Positions 1 to 8,702 are shown, counted from the stretch's first letter. The stretch is 58,940 nucleotides of DNA from Pseudomonadota bacterium (GCA_021805275.1 JAJZFQ010000058.1:1-58940), one strand, 5' to 3'. Numbers and translations: made by a program. Notes: generated by a model not told the origin, from the sequence alone.

Positions 1-22
1 AGCCCGCCGGCGCCGCCCCTGC

Positions 23-997
23 TCAGACGCTGGCGGCGCCTTGCAGTGTGCTCAATCGGTGATGCTGTGCGGCCAGACTGAGGAACGCGCCACCGCGTGA
101 GCGCAGGCTCAGCCGCGGCCCGGTGCGCAGCGCCTGCTCAACGCGCTTGGGCGTCCCCAGATCACTCCAGCCACACTTCGGGACGGCCAGCACGCGGAAC
201 GCATCCTCCTGTCCCGCAACGATGTCTCGCGAGAAATCAACATTCGGCAGCGCCTCGTACATCGCGGCGAGCGCCCGGCAACCCGGGTAGTCGCGCTCGC
301 AGTTGAGGGCGACCTGCAGCGCCGAGACAACCGGGCCGATGCGTGCCTGGAAGCGCTCGAGCAGTGCAGCCCCGCTCGAAACGACGATGAAGGCGTTCCA
401 CAGCGCGCCGCCTCGGATCAACTCGCGCGTCTCGGCGAGATCGGGTTTCTCGACGAAGCGCGCCACGGTTGACGCTTCGCGTCCGTCGCTTTCGCCCGGC
501 ACGATGTAGCCGAGCTCCGGATCGGCCTCCTCCGGCTCGATCCCCATCAGCAGCGTCTCGTGCGGACGACGTGAGAGTTGCCTCAGCGCCGCGCCGAGGG
601 AATCGGCGAGCACGGACTCCTGCAGAACGAGATGGTCCGAGGGCAACAGCACGAGTTCGGCTCCCGGGTCGCGCGCCAGGATACGCAGCAGCGGCAACAG
701 GATGCCCACGCCTGTACCGCGATTGCGGGGTTGCACGATGATGTTGTCCGCCGGCAACGTCGCCAATGCATCCGCCCACCATCGGCGGTGCTGCTCGGCC
801 ACCACGGCGCAGGTCTGCCTCGCAGCGGTCAATGCGTGGGCGCGGCGCAGCGCCTCGTGCAGCAGCGGTGGACCGTCGAAGAGCGAACAGAACTGCTTGG
901 GCACCGCAGTGCCTGAAGGGCTCGTGGTCAGCAACTTCAGGCGGCTGCCGTCCCCCGCAGCCAGTACCAGCGCCCACACGTTGTTCGCGTCTACCAT
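23..997 (-). CDS. Mannose-1-phosphate guanylyltransferase-like nucleotidyltransferase
   Basis: A 324-residue sugar-phosphate nucleotidyltransferase. The N-terminus reads ALVLAAGDGSRL and is followed by a PKQF motif near residue 34, as in the GDP-mannose pyrophosphorylase group that joins GTP and mannose-1-phosphate. LLPSDHLV (near residue 118) and FVEKP (near 183) are the expected nucleotide- and sugar-binding motifs. It is about 150 residues shorter than bifunctional ManC/AlgA enzymes, so the C-terminal isomerase domain is absent. The ATG is preceded by GGGAG at suitable spacing. The first motif is AAGDGS rather than the usual AGGxGT, so the exact sugar or nucleotide is uncertain. The gene stands alone, with an unrelated gene upstream. 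Confidence 0.85.
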   Translation of the reverse strand: MVDANNVWALVLAAGDGSRLKLLTTSPSGTAVPKQFCSLFDGPPLLHEALRRAHALTAARQTCAVVAEQHRRWWADALATLPADNIIVQPRNRGTGVGILLPLLRILARDPGAELVLLPSDHLVLQESVLADSLGAALRQLSRRPHETLLMGIEPEEADPELGYIVPGESDGREASTVARFVEKPDLAETRELIRGGALWNAFIVVSSGAALLERFQARIGPVVSALQVALNCERDYPGCRALAAMYEALPNVDFSRDIVAGQEDAFRVLAVPKCGWSDLGTPKRVEQALRTGPRLSLRSRGGAFLSLAAQHHRLSTLQGAASV

Positions 998-1110
998 GGC
1001 ACCCGCTCCCGATTCCGTTGATCAGAGGTCATGGACGCCGCCGCCCAACCCCAGATTGTGACGAGGATGCCTATGTTGAGTCGCTGCGACATCGTGGGTT
1101 CCCGCAGCTC

Positions 1111-1133
1111 AAAAAAAAAGGGTGGACTCACCC
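1111..1133 (-). terminator. Intrinsic terminator downstream of the 1161-1775 gene
   Basis: On the minus strand a short GC hairpin (GGGTG, four-base loop, CACCC) is followed directly by nine T residues (1119-1111). It lies 28 bases after the stop codon of the membrane protein gene and before the start of the nucleotidyltransferase gene. The stem is only five pairs, but the uninterrupted T tract is the clearest U-tract in the window. Confidence 0.75.
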
Positions 1134-1160
1134 GCCCGCGGGGCCCTCGCGCGCCCCAAA

Positions 1161-1775
1161 TCACTCCCCGAGCGTCGCCGAGCGCGGCGCACCGGGAGAT
1201 CTGGGCGCGCCGCCGCTGGCGGCAGCGCTGTCACGTCGGTGCGATGCGACATCCACCGGCTCGAGGTGCGGCTGCTCCATCCGGACCGTCACCTGGATTG
1301 CGGCCAGCCGCAGATACAGGCGCCGCTCGCGGTACAGCGGGACCCAGCCGTAGACGAGCGTCTCGATCGGACGCCACAGGGCGAGCCAAGCCAGGATGAT
1401 CAGCCCCTCGTCGAGCAGCGGAGACAGACCGTGGGTGGCAACGCGCCTCAGAACGGTTCGGGCGCTCATCGCGATGAGAAAGATTCCGACTCCCCCGAGC
1501 AGCGCCAGGCGCGCGAGGCGCAGCTGCTCGCGCAGCCGGATTTGGGTCGAGTTCGCCATGCGCGTGTAATAGTGTTCGAGCGCCGGCTGGAGGTCGGCGG
1601 CCAGGTCGCCCCCGTCGCTCGCGTGTACGTGCAGATGCCACACGGCTGCCGCGGCGTTCTCCCGGAATTCGTCCTCGATGAACGTCGCCGCATGCACATC
1701 GAGGTCGCGGTCCCAGAACGGGGACGCATCGAGGGAATTGAACAGCTGTGCCAGATTGCGCACACGAATGCTCAC
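1161..1775 (-). CDS. Hypothetical membrane protein
   Basis: A protein of about 204 residues that I cannot assign to a named family. It opens with an IRVRNLAQLFNSLDASPF segment and an acidic, probably cytoplasmic domain containing WHLHVHASDGGD. Two hydrophobic segments follow (LALLGGVGIFLIAM and LIILAWLALWRPIETLVY), and the tail is rich in Ala, Pro and Arg. The first part looks like a conserved start, so a GTG at 1775 was chosen. ATG codons at 1838 and 1874 would add poorly conserved-looking residues and cannot be excluded. It is divergent from the HAD hydrolase gene, and a T9 terminator follows it. Confidence 0.6.
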   Translation of the reverse strand: MSIRVRNLAQLFNSLDASPFWDRDLDVHAATFIEDEFRENAAAAVWHLHVHASDGGDLAADLQPALEHYYTRMANSTQIRLREQLRLARLALLGGVGIFLIAMSARTVLRRVATHGLSPLLDEGLIILAWLALWRPIETLVYGWVPLYRERRLYLRLAAIQVTVRMEQPHLEPVDVASHRRDSAAASGGAPRSPGAPRSATLGE

Positions 1776-1973
1776 CGTGGCGGCGCTTACCGGATGCGCC
1801 GCCGGACGATGTCTGCCCACCACGGGCCTGATCCGCATGCCAGTAGTGTGCGCCACGCAGCGTTTCGCTGCCACGCGCTCTGCCGCCGGTGCATGCGCAC
1901 CAATACCTATGGCTTCGCCGTCCCGGGAGGTCTATGTTTATTGGGTGAGCGCACCCGCCGGCACGGAGCCCCC

Positions 1974-2651
1974 ATGCAGCGCAACCGCGTGAGTTTCCTG
2001 TTCGACCTCGACGGTACGCTGGTCGACAGCGTGTACCAGCATGTGCTCGCCTGGCAACAGGCGCTGCACGCCGCGGGGATCGAGTTGTCGGTCTGGCGCA
2101 TTCACCGCCGTATCGGCATGAGCGGCGGCCTGTTCACGGAGATGCTGCTGCGCGAGGTCGCAGCGCAGATCAGCCCCGAGCTGCTCGAGGCGCTGCGCCG
2201 GCACCACGCCGAGGCCTACGCGCGGCTCGTCCAGTGGGTCCGTCCCCTGCCGGGCGCCAAGGCGCTGCTCGCCTATCTCACCGAGGCGCGCCTACCCTGG
2301 GCGATTGCCACCAGCGGCTGGATCAGCTCGGCCCAATACAATCTCGAGGCCCTGGGCGTCGATCCATCGCAGGTCGTCGTCGTGACCCGTGACGACGTCG
2401 CGCACGCCAAGCCGGATCCCGACCTGTTTCTCACCGCCGCCGAGCGGCTCGGCGTCGACGTCCACTCCGCGATGATCGTGGGCGACAGCATCTGGGACAT
2501 GCTCGCCGCGCGCCGTGCGCACGGACTCGGCGTGGGACTGCTCTCCGGCGGCTACGGCCAGGATGAGCTCGAGCGCTCCGGGGCGATCCGCGTCTACGAG
2601 GACCCGGCCGACCTGCTGCGGCACATCGACGAGGTCGGAGGTCGGCCCTGA
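1974..2651 (+). CDS. HAD-superfamily hydrolase (phosphatase)
   Basis: A 225-residue haloacid dehalogenase-type phosphatase. It has all four HAD motifs: FDLDGTLVDS at the N-terminus with the nucleophilic Asp, IATSGW as motif II, the Lys of HAKPDPD as motif III, and MIVGDSIWDMLAA as motif IV. The helical cap between motifs I and II is the size seen in beta-phosphoglucomutase/phosphoglycolate phosphatase relatives. A GGAG sequence lies six bases before the ATG. The open frame continues far upstream, but this is a high-GC artefact because motif I marks the true N-terminus. The substrate cannot be deduced. Confidence 0.87.
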   Translation: MQRNRVSFLFDLDGTLVDSVYQHVLAWQQALHAAGIELSVWRIHRRIGMSGGLFTEMLLREVAAQISPELLEALRRHHAEAYARLVQWVRPLPGAKALLAYLTEARLPWAIATSGWISSAQYNLEALGVDPSQVVVVTRDDVAHAKPDPDLFLTAAERLGVDVHSAMIVGDSIWDMLAARRAHGLGVGLLSGGYGQDELERSGAIRVYEDPADLLRHIDEVGGRP

Positions 2652-2669
2652 GCGGCGAGTGCCGCCACC

Positions 2670-3137
2670 CTACGCTCGCTCGATGTGCGCGGCGAAACAG
2701 CCCGGCTTGGCGAAGTGGGCGTGCACATAGCGGATCTGTGCATCGGCGAGGAGCCGCCGGATCAACCCCTCGAGATCGGCGCCGCTGAGCACATCGGCGT
2801 CCTGCAGCATGTCCTCGGCATCGAAGGCGCGCAGTGACATCAGGCGTGAGCGGAACGCTGTCGGAACGGTGTTGATTCGATCATAACGCTCCCGCGCACC
2901 CTCCAATACGTAGATCGCATAGGCACTGCGATACGGCGTCGCCACGGGCAGGTGTGCATGGTTGACGAGCAGCAGCGCCTCTCCCGGCGCGGCGTCGCGC
3001 AGCTCGACCCGGTCCGGAAACCCCGGCTGCCGGTCGGCGATCACGCGGCGCGCACCGTGGCGTGCGAGCGCTGCCTCATCCAACCCAAAGAGCGGCGCGA
3101 ACAGTTCGGGCCGCAGCCCGGTGATACGAAAATCCAT
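2670..3137 (-). CDS. DUF1203 family protein
   Basis: A 155-residue protein matching the DUF1203 family. Family-typical features are the RVELRDAAPGEALLLVNHAHLP block followed by TPYRSAYAIYVLEGA, and the C-terminal YVHAHFAKPGCFAAHIER with conserved His and Cys. The biochemical role of the family is unknown. The start at 3137 was preferred over an in-frame ATG at 3155 because AGGAGA sits five bases before it and the protein then begins MDFRITGL. It is convergent with the HAD hydrolase, with 18 bases between the two stop codons. Confidence 0.8.
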   Translation of the reverse strand: MDFRITGLRPELFAPLFGLDEAALARHGARRVIADRQPGFPDRVELRDAAPGEALLLVNHAHLPVATPYRSAYAIYVLEGARERYDRINTVPTAFRSRLMSLRAFDAEDMLQDADVLSGADLEGLIRRLLADAQIRYVHAHFAKPGCFAAHIERA

Positions 3138-3221
3138 CGGCGTCTCCTGCTGCACCAGCCGCCGCGAGACTATCTCCCGGACACGCGGGGCGCTCGCCGG
3201 AATCGGACGCCGCGGTCCGGT

Positions 3222-4739
3222 TCAGCCCCCCGGCTCGTAATCCACCTCGCTCACCATGCCCGCCATCATGTGCACGACGTTGTGGCAATGCAGCAGCCAG
3301 CGCCCCGGGGGCGAGTCGGCGCGAAACCGCCACGTGGCGGTGCCACCGGCCGGCACCAGCGCCGTGTCCTTCGCCAGCGGGTGGCGCAGGTGCTCGCCGG
3401 ACGCCTCCACGAGCTCGAACACGTGCCCGTGCAGATGCATCGGGTGATCCATGTCGGTGGGGTTGGTGAAGCGGATCTGCACCGTGTCACCGCGGCGCAC
3501 GTCGATTTTCGGAGTGTGCGGCCAGACCTTCCCGTCGATCGTCCAACGCGGATCACCGGGGGCTCCACCACCGAGGCGCAGCACCCGGCGCACCTCAGCG
3601 GCGCCGAACGGCTCGTGCTCATGTGACGGCAGCGCGACGCCCGCCCCCGCCCGCGCATAGGTCAGCAGGTCGACGCCGGCCAGCGAGGGCGGCGGGGCCT
3701 CGGGAGGATGTCGCAGCGCATCGGCGGTGGCGATCAGCATGGCCTGACGATGGTCGCGCACATCGCCCATCAGGCTCTCGAGCAGCCACGCGCCGGGACG
3801 GGTCACCTCGAACCAGGCGTCGTAGCGTTCGGCCACTCCGAGGCGCAACGCCTCGACCGTCACCGCGCGCGGCATGGGGTTACCATCGCTGTGCGTCACC
3901 CGCAGCCGGTGGCCCGCCAGGCGCACGTAGTGCGTCAGGGTTGGACTCGCGTTCAAGATCCGCAGCCGCACCGTCTGTCCCACTTTCACGATCAGCGCCC
4001 GTGTATGCGGATAGGCCGCGCCGCCGAGGCAGTGAGACAGATACCGCACGGCATCGCCCATCGGCATCTCGCCTACGAAGCGACCCATGCCGCTCATCCC
4101 CGACATGCCTGACATGCCTGACATGTCGGTCGGCTGGGCGCGCATCGCGGTGCCATTCAACCCCGGCGGCACGTCCATCGATGCGCGACTGTGCCCGGCG
4201 AGCGCGATCCGCAGGCTGCGCAGATCGGGCACGTCGTGCAGCACCAGCACCGCCTCGATATCGGCGCGTGGATCGCGCGGATCCTCGACCACGAACGCGC
4301 CGAACAGACCCAACGCGTCCTGATCACCAACATGAGAGTGATACCAGCGCAGACCCGGCGGATCGGGCTTGTAGGTGTAGAGGAACTCTGCGCCGTCGGG
4401 CACCGGTGGTTGCGTCACATACGGCACGCCGTCCATGTCGTTCGGCAGGATCATGCCGTGCCAGTGGATGGAACTCGGCCTGCCGGTCCGATTGATGTAA
4501 CGGGCGCGAAAGGTCTGTCCATGGCGCACCCGCAGCAGCGGGCCGGGGACACGGCCATTGTAGGCGAGCCCGGTGAATTCGGCGCCACTCGCGCCCGGAT
4601 AGCGGTACGGCCCCGCTTCGAGCGTGACCTCGATGAGGTCGCGGTCCGCGGCCCGCGCGCACATTGGCGGCAGCAGCATCCAGCTCACCGCACCGGTACC
4701 GGCCGTCAGCGATTGGTGCAGGAAATCACGACGTCTCAT
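3222..4739 (-). CDS. Tat-exported multicopper oxidase (CopA/CueO-like)
   Basis: A 505-residue periplasmic multicopper oxidase. The N-terminus MRRRDFLHQSL followed by a hydrophobic stretch is a twin-arginine signal. All four copper motifs are present: HWHG (92-95), HSH (134-136), HPMHLHGH, and HCHNVVHMMAGM (from 484), which supplies the type 1 copper Cys, His and Met. A Met-Ser-Gly repeat (206-219), with more Met residues nearby, resembles the methionine-rich inserts that bind Cu(I) in CueO and CopA. It probably oxidises Cu(I) or phenolic substrates. The ATG at 4739 has AGAGGGG upstream. A longer in-frame extension would hide the signal peptide and was rejected. Confidence 0.9.
   Translation of the reverse strand: MRRRDFLHQSLTAGTGAVSWMLLPPMCARAADRDLIEVTLEAGPYRYPGASGAEFTGLAYNGRVPGPLLRVRHGQTFRARYINRTGRPSSIHWHGMILPNDMDGVPYVTQPPVPDGAEFLYTYKPDPPGLRWYHSHVGDQDALGLFGAFVVEDPRDPRADIEAVLVLHDVPDLRSLRIALAGHSRASMDVPPGLNGTAMRAQPTDMSGMSGMSGMSGMGRFVGEMPMGDAVRYLSHCLGGAAYPHTRALIVKVGQTVRLRILNASPTLTHYVRLAGHRLRVTHSDGNPMPRAVTVEALRLGVAERYDAWFEVTRPGAWLLESLMGDVRDHRQAMLIATADALRHPPEAPPPSLAGVDLLTYARAGAGVALPSHEHEPFGAAEVRRVLRLGGGAPGDPRWTIDGKVWPHTPKIDVRRGDTVQIRFTNPTDMDHPMHLHGHVFELVEASGEHLRHPLAKDTALVPAGGTATWRFRADSPPGRWLLHCHNVVHMMAGMVSEVDYEPGG
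4102..4128 (-). repeat. 9-bp tandem repeat encoding Met-Ser-Gly
   Basis: GACATGCCT occurs twice in direct succession (4102-4110, 4111-4119), followed by an imperfect third copy. On the coding strand it encodes the MSG repeats in the methionine-rich loop of the multicopper oxidase. Because the unit is a multiple of three, copy number can change without a frameshift, which would alter the number of potential Cu(I)-binding Met residues. Confidence 0.8.
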
Positions 4740-4993
4740 CCCAACCCCTCTGACAGCGCGCTTGCGCAGGCGCCTTGGTGGGCCTCGCGGCACCGGATCA
4801 CGCAAAGGCACTCGCCCGCCGGCCCAGCCACGCATTTCGACCGGTCGCACCGGTTCCACCAGCCGCAAGGTCCCCGGCGACAAGGTTACCCGACTCCACG
4901 GTCCGCGCACCGCCGCGCGATGGCTTGTGCGGGTATGGCGAGTTCCTCTAGGCTCTGACGGCGCGGATATCGCCCCCGCGCGGGAGTCCTCTG

Positions 4994-5866
4994 GTGAGCT
5001 CATCGCCCCCCGTCACCCATGCCCTGTCCTCTGGCCGCCGGGTCCAGCGGGTGGGGCTACCCCGGCGCCGCTGGCAGGACCTGTACCACCGGTATATGAC
5101 CCTCACCTGGCCGCGCCTGTTTGCCACCTTCGCCGGCTTCTTCGTCGCGTTCAACCTGCTGTTCGCCTCGATCTACGCCCTGCAACCGGGCGATATCGCG
5201 CACTTGAATCCCCCGGGCTTCTGGGGCCGGTTCTTCTTCAGCGTCGAGACCCTGGCGACGGTCGGCTACGGCGACATGCATCCGCAGACGGTGTTCGCGC
5301 ACATCATCGCCTCGATCGAGATCTTCACCGGCATGATGAGCCTCGCGCTCATTGCCGGAATGATGTTCGCGCGCTTCTCGCGCCCGACGGCGCGGGTATT
5401 GTTCGCCCGCCATGGGGTGATCCGGCCGCTCGACGGCGTGTCGACCCTAATGCTGCGCGCGGCGAACGAGCGCCACAACGTCATCGTCGAGGCGCAGGCG
5501 CGACTGCGCCTGGCGCGCAACGAGCAGAGCGTGGAGGGTTACCGGCTGCGGCGCATCCACGATCTGCGCCTGCGCCGCGCTGAGCAGCCGGCATTCCTGT
5601 TCGGCTGGACACTGCTGCACCCGCTCGAGCCCGACAGTCCGCTCGCCGGCGAGACGCTCGAGTCCCTGCAGGCCGCCGATGCCTTCCTCATCCTCACCCT
5701 CAGCGGCATCGACGAGACGACCGGCCAGACCCTCACGGCGCACCACGAGTACCCGCCCGAAGCGCTGCGCTGGCGACACAGCTTCGTCGACATCCTCTCC
5801 AGCGGCGCCGACGGCGTGGATCGGGTCGACTACGGGAAATTTCACGACATCGTGCCGCTCGATTGA
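4994..5866 (+). CDS. KirBac-type inward rectifier potassium channel
   Basis: A 290-residue prokaryotic inward-rectifier potassium channel. It has an amphipathic slide-helix region (WQDLYHRYMTLTW), a first membrane helix (about 42-63), a pore helix and TVGYGD selectivity filter (89-94), and a second membrane helix (about 101-126) ending FARFSRP. A cytoplasmic immunoglobulin-like domain follows, with KirBac-typical stretches such as FARHGVI, the RLRLARNEQSVEGYRLRRIHDL region and GIDETTGQT. Length and layout match KirBac1.1. The GTG start is preceded by GGGAG. It is divergent from the multicopper oxidase and convergent with arginase. Confidence 0.93.
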   Translation: MSSSPPVTHALSSGRRVQRVGLPRRRWQDLYHRYMTLTWPRLFATFAGFFVAFNLLFASIYALQPGDIAHLNPPGFWGRFFFSVETLATVGYGDMHPQTVFAHIIASIEIFTGMMSLALIAGMMFARFSRPTARVLFARHGVIRPLDGVSTLMLRAANERHNVIVEAQARLRLARNEQSVEGYRLRRIHDLRLRRAEQPAFLFGWTLLHPLEPDSPLAGETLESLQAADAFLILTLSGIDETTGQTLTAHHEYPPEALRWRHSFVDILSSGADGVDRVDYGKFHDIVPLD

Positions 5867-5899
5867 GCCGCGCACAACCACGAGCACCGGCCGCCGGGA

Positions 5900-5918
5900 A
5901 CGATTCGGGCGCCGAATC
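5900..5918. terminator. Hairpin between convergent kirBac and arginase genes
   Basis: An 8-bp perfect stem (CGATTCGG / CCGAATCG) with a three-base GCG loop sits in the 66-bp gap between the stops of the channel gene and the arginase gene. There is no T tract on either strand. It may act as a bidirectional transcript end or RNA-stabilising hairpin. Confidence 0.5.
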
Positions 5919-5932
5919 GAGGCTGCTTGTCC

Positions 5933-6916
5933 TCAGGCCAGGCGCGGCCGGCCGCGCGGCGTCACCACATCGAGCGACGGGCCCGCGGGCGCCTGGCGGC
6001 GGACCAGCGTGCTCTTGCCGAACAGCGACTCGAGCAGATCGACCGCGAGCTGCGCCGTGCGGTTGCGTACGTCCAGCGCGGGATTCAACTCGACCACATC
6101 GAGCGAGCCGACCTGACGGGTGTCGGCGATCATCTCCATGCACAGCTGCGCCTCCCGATAGGTCGGGCCGCCAGGCACCGTTGTGCCGACCCCCGGGGCG
6201 ATGTCCGGATCGAGAAAATCGACATCGAAGCTCACGTGCAGGTGCGTGTCCGCGTCGATCCCGGCGAGCGCCTGCTCCACCGCGACACGCATGCCCATCT
6301 CGTCGATGTAGCGCATGTCGAACACCTCGACGGACAGCTCGTGCACGAAGCGCCGCTCGCCCGCATCGACGCTGCGCACGCCGATCTGGCGGATCCACTG
6401 CGGATGGATCGCCGGGGCCTGGCCGCCGAGACTGCTCAGCGCGGCCGGCCCGAAGCCGCACAGCACGGCGAGCGGCATGCCGTGCAGGTTGCCGCTCGGG
6501 GAGAGCTGTCCGGTGTTGAAATCCGCGTGCGCATCGAGCCACAGCACCCGCAGCCTGCGCCCGTTCTCGCGGCAATGACGGGCGACGGCGCTGATCGAGC
6601 CGATGCCGAGCGAATGATCACCGCCGAGCAGGATCGGCAGCTGGCCTGCCCCGAGGGACTCGTACACCGCCGTGTGCACCAGCCGGTTCCACTCGGTGAC
6701 CGCCTCGAGGTTGCGGTAGCCGTCGCGCGGCGCCTCGTGTGGATTGGGCGGCCCGGCGAGGTTGCCGCGATCGAGCACCTCCAGACCGCGCGCCTCGAGC
6801 GCGGCCTTGAGACCGGCGACGCGCATCGCCTCCGGACCCATGGATGCGCCGATTTCGGCGGCGCCGACATCGGTCGGCGCGCCGATCAGCGCGACACTCG
6901 GACCCGTTGCGGCCAT
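5933..6916 (-). CDS. rocF: Arginase
   Basis: A 327-residue arginase of the ureohydrolase family, which hydrolyses arginine to ornithine and urea at a binuclear manganese centre. The metal-binding motifs are intact: GGDHSLGIGS, LDAHADFN followed by GNLHGMPLA, and SFDVDFLDPDIAPGVGT. The N-terminal GAPTDVGAAEIGASMGPEA and the later SLDVVELNP motif separate it from agmatinases. It starts four bases after the stop of the ornithine cyclodeaminase gene, so the two are co-transcribed and form a two-step arginine to ornithine to proline route. Confidence 0.94.
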   Translation of the reverse strand: MAATGPSVALIGAPTDVGAAEIGASMGPEAMRVAGLKAALEARGLEVLDRGNLAGPPNPHEAPRDGYRNLEAVTEWNRLVHTAVYESLGAGQLPILLGGDHSLGIGSISAVARHCRENGRRLRVLWLDAHADFNTGQLSPSGNLHGMPLAVLCGFGPAALSSLGGQAPAIHPQWIRQIGVRSVDAGERRFVHELSVEVFDMRYIDEMGMRVAVEQALAGIDADTHLHVSFDVDFLDPDIAPGVGTTVPGGPTYREAQLCMEMIADTRQVGSLDVVELNPALDVRNRTAQLAVDLLESLFGKSTLVRRQAPAGPSLDVVTPRGRPRLA

Positions 6917-6920
6917 CGGC

Positions 6921-7994
6921 TCAGGCCTCGAGCAGCTCGGGCACGCGCGCAGGCGCCGTGCGCGGCGCTGCGAGCAGCGCGAACAGGTTCTTCGGATCCT
7001 CGATGTCCGGGATGAGATCGATACTCTGACGCGTGCCCCGGCGCTCCCGATGCAGCTTGTAGACGTAGCGCAGCGCCGCGAAATCCTCCAGAGCGAAGCC
7101 CACCGAGTCGAAGATCGTCACCTCGGCTGCGCTGGCACGCCCGGGTGCCGCACCGCGCAGCACGGCCGCGAGCTCGACAACCGGGAAGTCCGGCGGCATC
7201 TGCTGGATCTCCCCCTCGATGCGCGACTGCGGCTCGAATTCGACCACCACGCGCGCATCGGGCCGACGCAAAATATCCGCATGCAGCTCCGTCTTGCCGG
7301 GGCAGTCCCCGCCCACGGCATTGAGATGCATGCCGGCGGCGATCATCTGCGGCGCGAGGATGGTCGCGTTGCGCTTGTCCGCCGTGACGGTGGTAACGAT
7401 ATCCGCGCCGACGCACGCTTCGGCCGCCGAGCGGCAGCGGACCACGCGCAGGCCCGCGAGCTCCAGGCCCGCGAGATTCGCCACCAGTTTGTCGGTGGCG
7501 TGCGGATCGAGGTCATACAGGCGCAGCTCGCGCACCCCGAGCTGATCGTAGAAGGCGATGCTCTGGAACTCCGCCTGCGAGCCGTTGCCGATCAGCGCCA
7601 TGACGCGGCTGTCCGCTCGCGCCAGAGCGCGGGCGGCCACCACCGAAGTCGCTGCCGTGCGCAGGGCGGTGAGCAGCGTCATCTCCGCAAGCGCGAGCGG
7701 GTACCCGCTCGCCACATCGGCGAGCACGCCGAAGGCCATCACCGTGAGCAGCCCCTGGGCCGTGTTCTTCGGGTGACCGTTGACGTACTTGAACCCATAC
7801 TGCCGTCCGTCGGAGGTCGGCATCAGCTCGATGACACCGAGCGAGGAATGCGTGGCGTGACGCGGAGACTTTTCGAATTCGTCCCAGCGCCGGTAGTCTG
7901 CTGCAATCTCGCCCGCCAGAGCGGCGATGAAGGGCGCCGGACCGAGATCCCGCACCAGTTCCTGAACCCGGCGCACGCCGATGAAATCGACCAT
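6921..7994 (-). CDS. Ornithine cyclodeaminase
   Basis: A 357-residue enzyme of the ornithine cyclodeaminase/mu-crystallin family, which converts ornithine to proline and ammonia using bound NAD. Visible motifs include KYVNGHPKNT for substrate binding, the TALRTAATS segment, the dinucleotide-binding ALIGNGSQAEFQ, and GGDCPGKTELH with the catalytic Asp region. Its length, about 30 residues above simple members, matches the Pseudomonas putida-type enzyme. An AGGAG site precedes the ATG. It is the first gene of a two-gene operon with arginase and is divergent from an Lrp-type regulator. Confidence 0.92.
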   Translation of the reverse strand: MVDFIGVRRVQELVRDLGPAPFIAALAGEIAADYRRWDEFEKSPRHATHSSLGVIELMPTSDGRQYGFKYVNGHPKNTAQGLLTVMAFGVLADVASGYPLALAEMTLLTALRTAATSVVAARALARADSRVMALIGNGSQAEFQSIAFYDQLGVRELRLYDLDPHATDKLVANLAGLELAGLRVVRCRSAAEACVGADIVTTVTADKRNATILAPQMIAAGMHLNAVGGDCPGKTELHADILRRPDARVVVEFEPQSRIEGEIQQMPPDFPVVELAAVLRGAAPGRASAAEVTIFDSVGFALEDFAALRYVYKLHRERRGTRQSIDLIPDIEDPKNLFALLAAPRTAPARVPELLEA

Positions 7995-8107
7995 GATCGT
8001 TCTCCTGTCAGGGGCGCGCCCCCCCGGGACGCTGCCGCGAGAACCATCATCGCCGCCGCCGGAGCCAATGAAAAGTCAGGGAAATAACAAAATGAGCTGT
8101 GATTTGA

Positions 8108-8137
8108 TCAAAATGACAAAGTAAACTATCATTTTGA
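8108..8137. promoter_or_regulatory. Palindromic operator between ornithine cyclodeaminase and Lrp-type gene
   Basis: A perfect 9-bp inverted repeat, TCAAAATGA (8108-8116) and TCATTTTGA (8129-8137), with centres 21 bp apart, lies in an AT-rich stretch of an otherwise GC-rich divergent intergenic region. Two-turn spacing suits a dimeric helix-turn-helix regulator, and the neighbouring Lrp/AsnC protein is the obvious candidate. It ends 40 bases before that regulator's start, so it probably controls both directions. Confidence 0.7.
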
Positions 8138-8177
8138 TACATTCTGGCCGCCTCCCAGGGCACCCCCAGAGGATCCG

Positions 8178-8600
8178 ATGGACGATCTCGATCACCGCCT
8201 CATTTCGCTGCTGCGCGCCAATGCCCGCGCCTCGATCGCCTCGCTCGCCAAGCAGCTCGGCGTCGCGCGCGGCACGGTGCAGAACCGAATGGCCAAGCTG
8301 GAAGCCGACGGCACCGTCGTCGGCTACACCGTGCGCCTCAAGCCTGACGTGCAGGAGCAGCAGATCCGCGCCCTGATGACCATCGCCGCGGACGGCAACC
8401 AGGTTGATGCGGTCATCCGCACGCTGCGCGGCGACCCGGCCGTAGCCAGTCTTTACAGCACCAACGGCCGCTGGGACCTGGTGGCGGAACTGCGCGCCGA
8501 TTCACTCGCCTCTTTTGATCGCGTGCTGGCGCGCGTGAGCCGAACGCCGGGCGTCACGAGCACCGAGACGAGCCTGATGCTGTCGACCTTCAAGCTGTGA
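8178..8600 (+). CDS. Lrp/AsnC family transcriptional regulator
   Basis: A 140-residue Lrp/AsnC regulator. The N-terminal helix-turn-helix covers MDDLDHRLISLLRANARASIASLAKQLGVARGTVQNRMAKLE in outline, and a C-terminal RAM/AsnC effector-binding domain with the typical RTLRGDPAVASLYSTNGRWDLVAEL region follows. AGAGGATC precedes the ATG. Divergence from the ornithine cyclodeaminase-arginase operon, with a strong inverted repeat between, suggests it senses arginine, ornithine or proline and controls that operon and itself. Confidence 0.9.
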   Translation: MDDLDHRLISLLRANARASIASLAKQLGVARGTVQNRMAKLEADGTVVGYTVRLKPDVQEQQIRALMTIAADGNQVDAVIRTLRGDPAVASLYSTNGRWDLVAELRADSLASFDRVLARVSRTPGVTSTETSLMLSTFKL

Positions 8601-8649
8601 ACCGGTCCGCTCACGCGGTCCGTATCCGCATGCGCTATGCTTATCCCAT

Positions 8650-8666
8650 CCCCGCGCATCGCGGGG
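8650..8666 (+). other. Hairpin in the ddl leader
   Basis: A 7-bp perfect stem (CCCCGCG / CGCGGGG) with loop CAT lies between the Lrp-type gene and ddl, just after a TATGCT sequence (8636-8641) that could be a -10 element for ddl. It could terminate transcription from upstream or structure the ddl leader. No T tract follows. Confidence 0.4.
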
Positions 8667-8702
8667 ACACATCCAACACGGTAGTTCCGCACGGTCCAGC
8701 CC

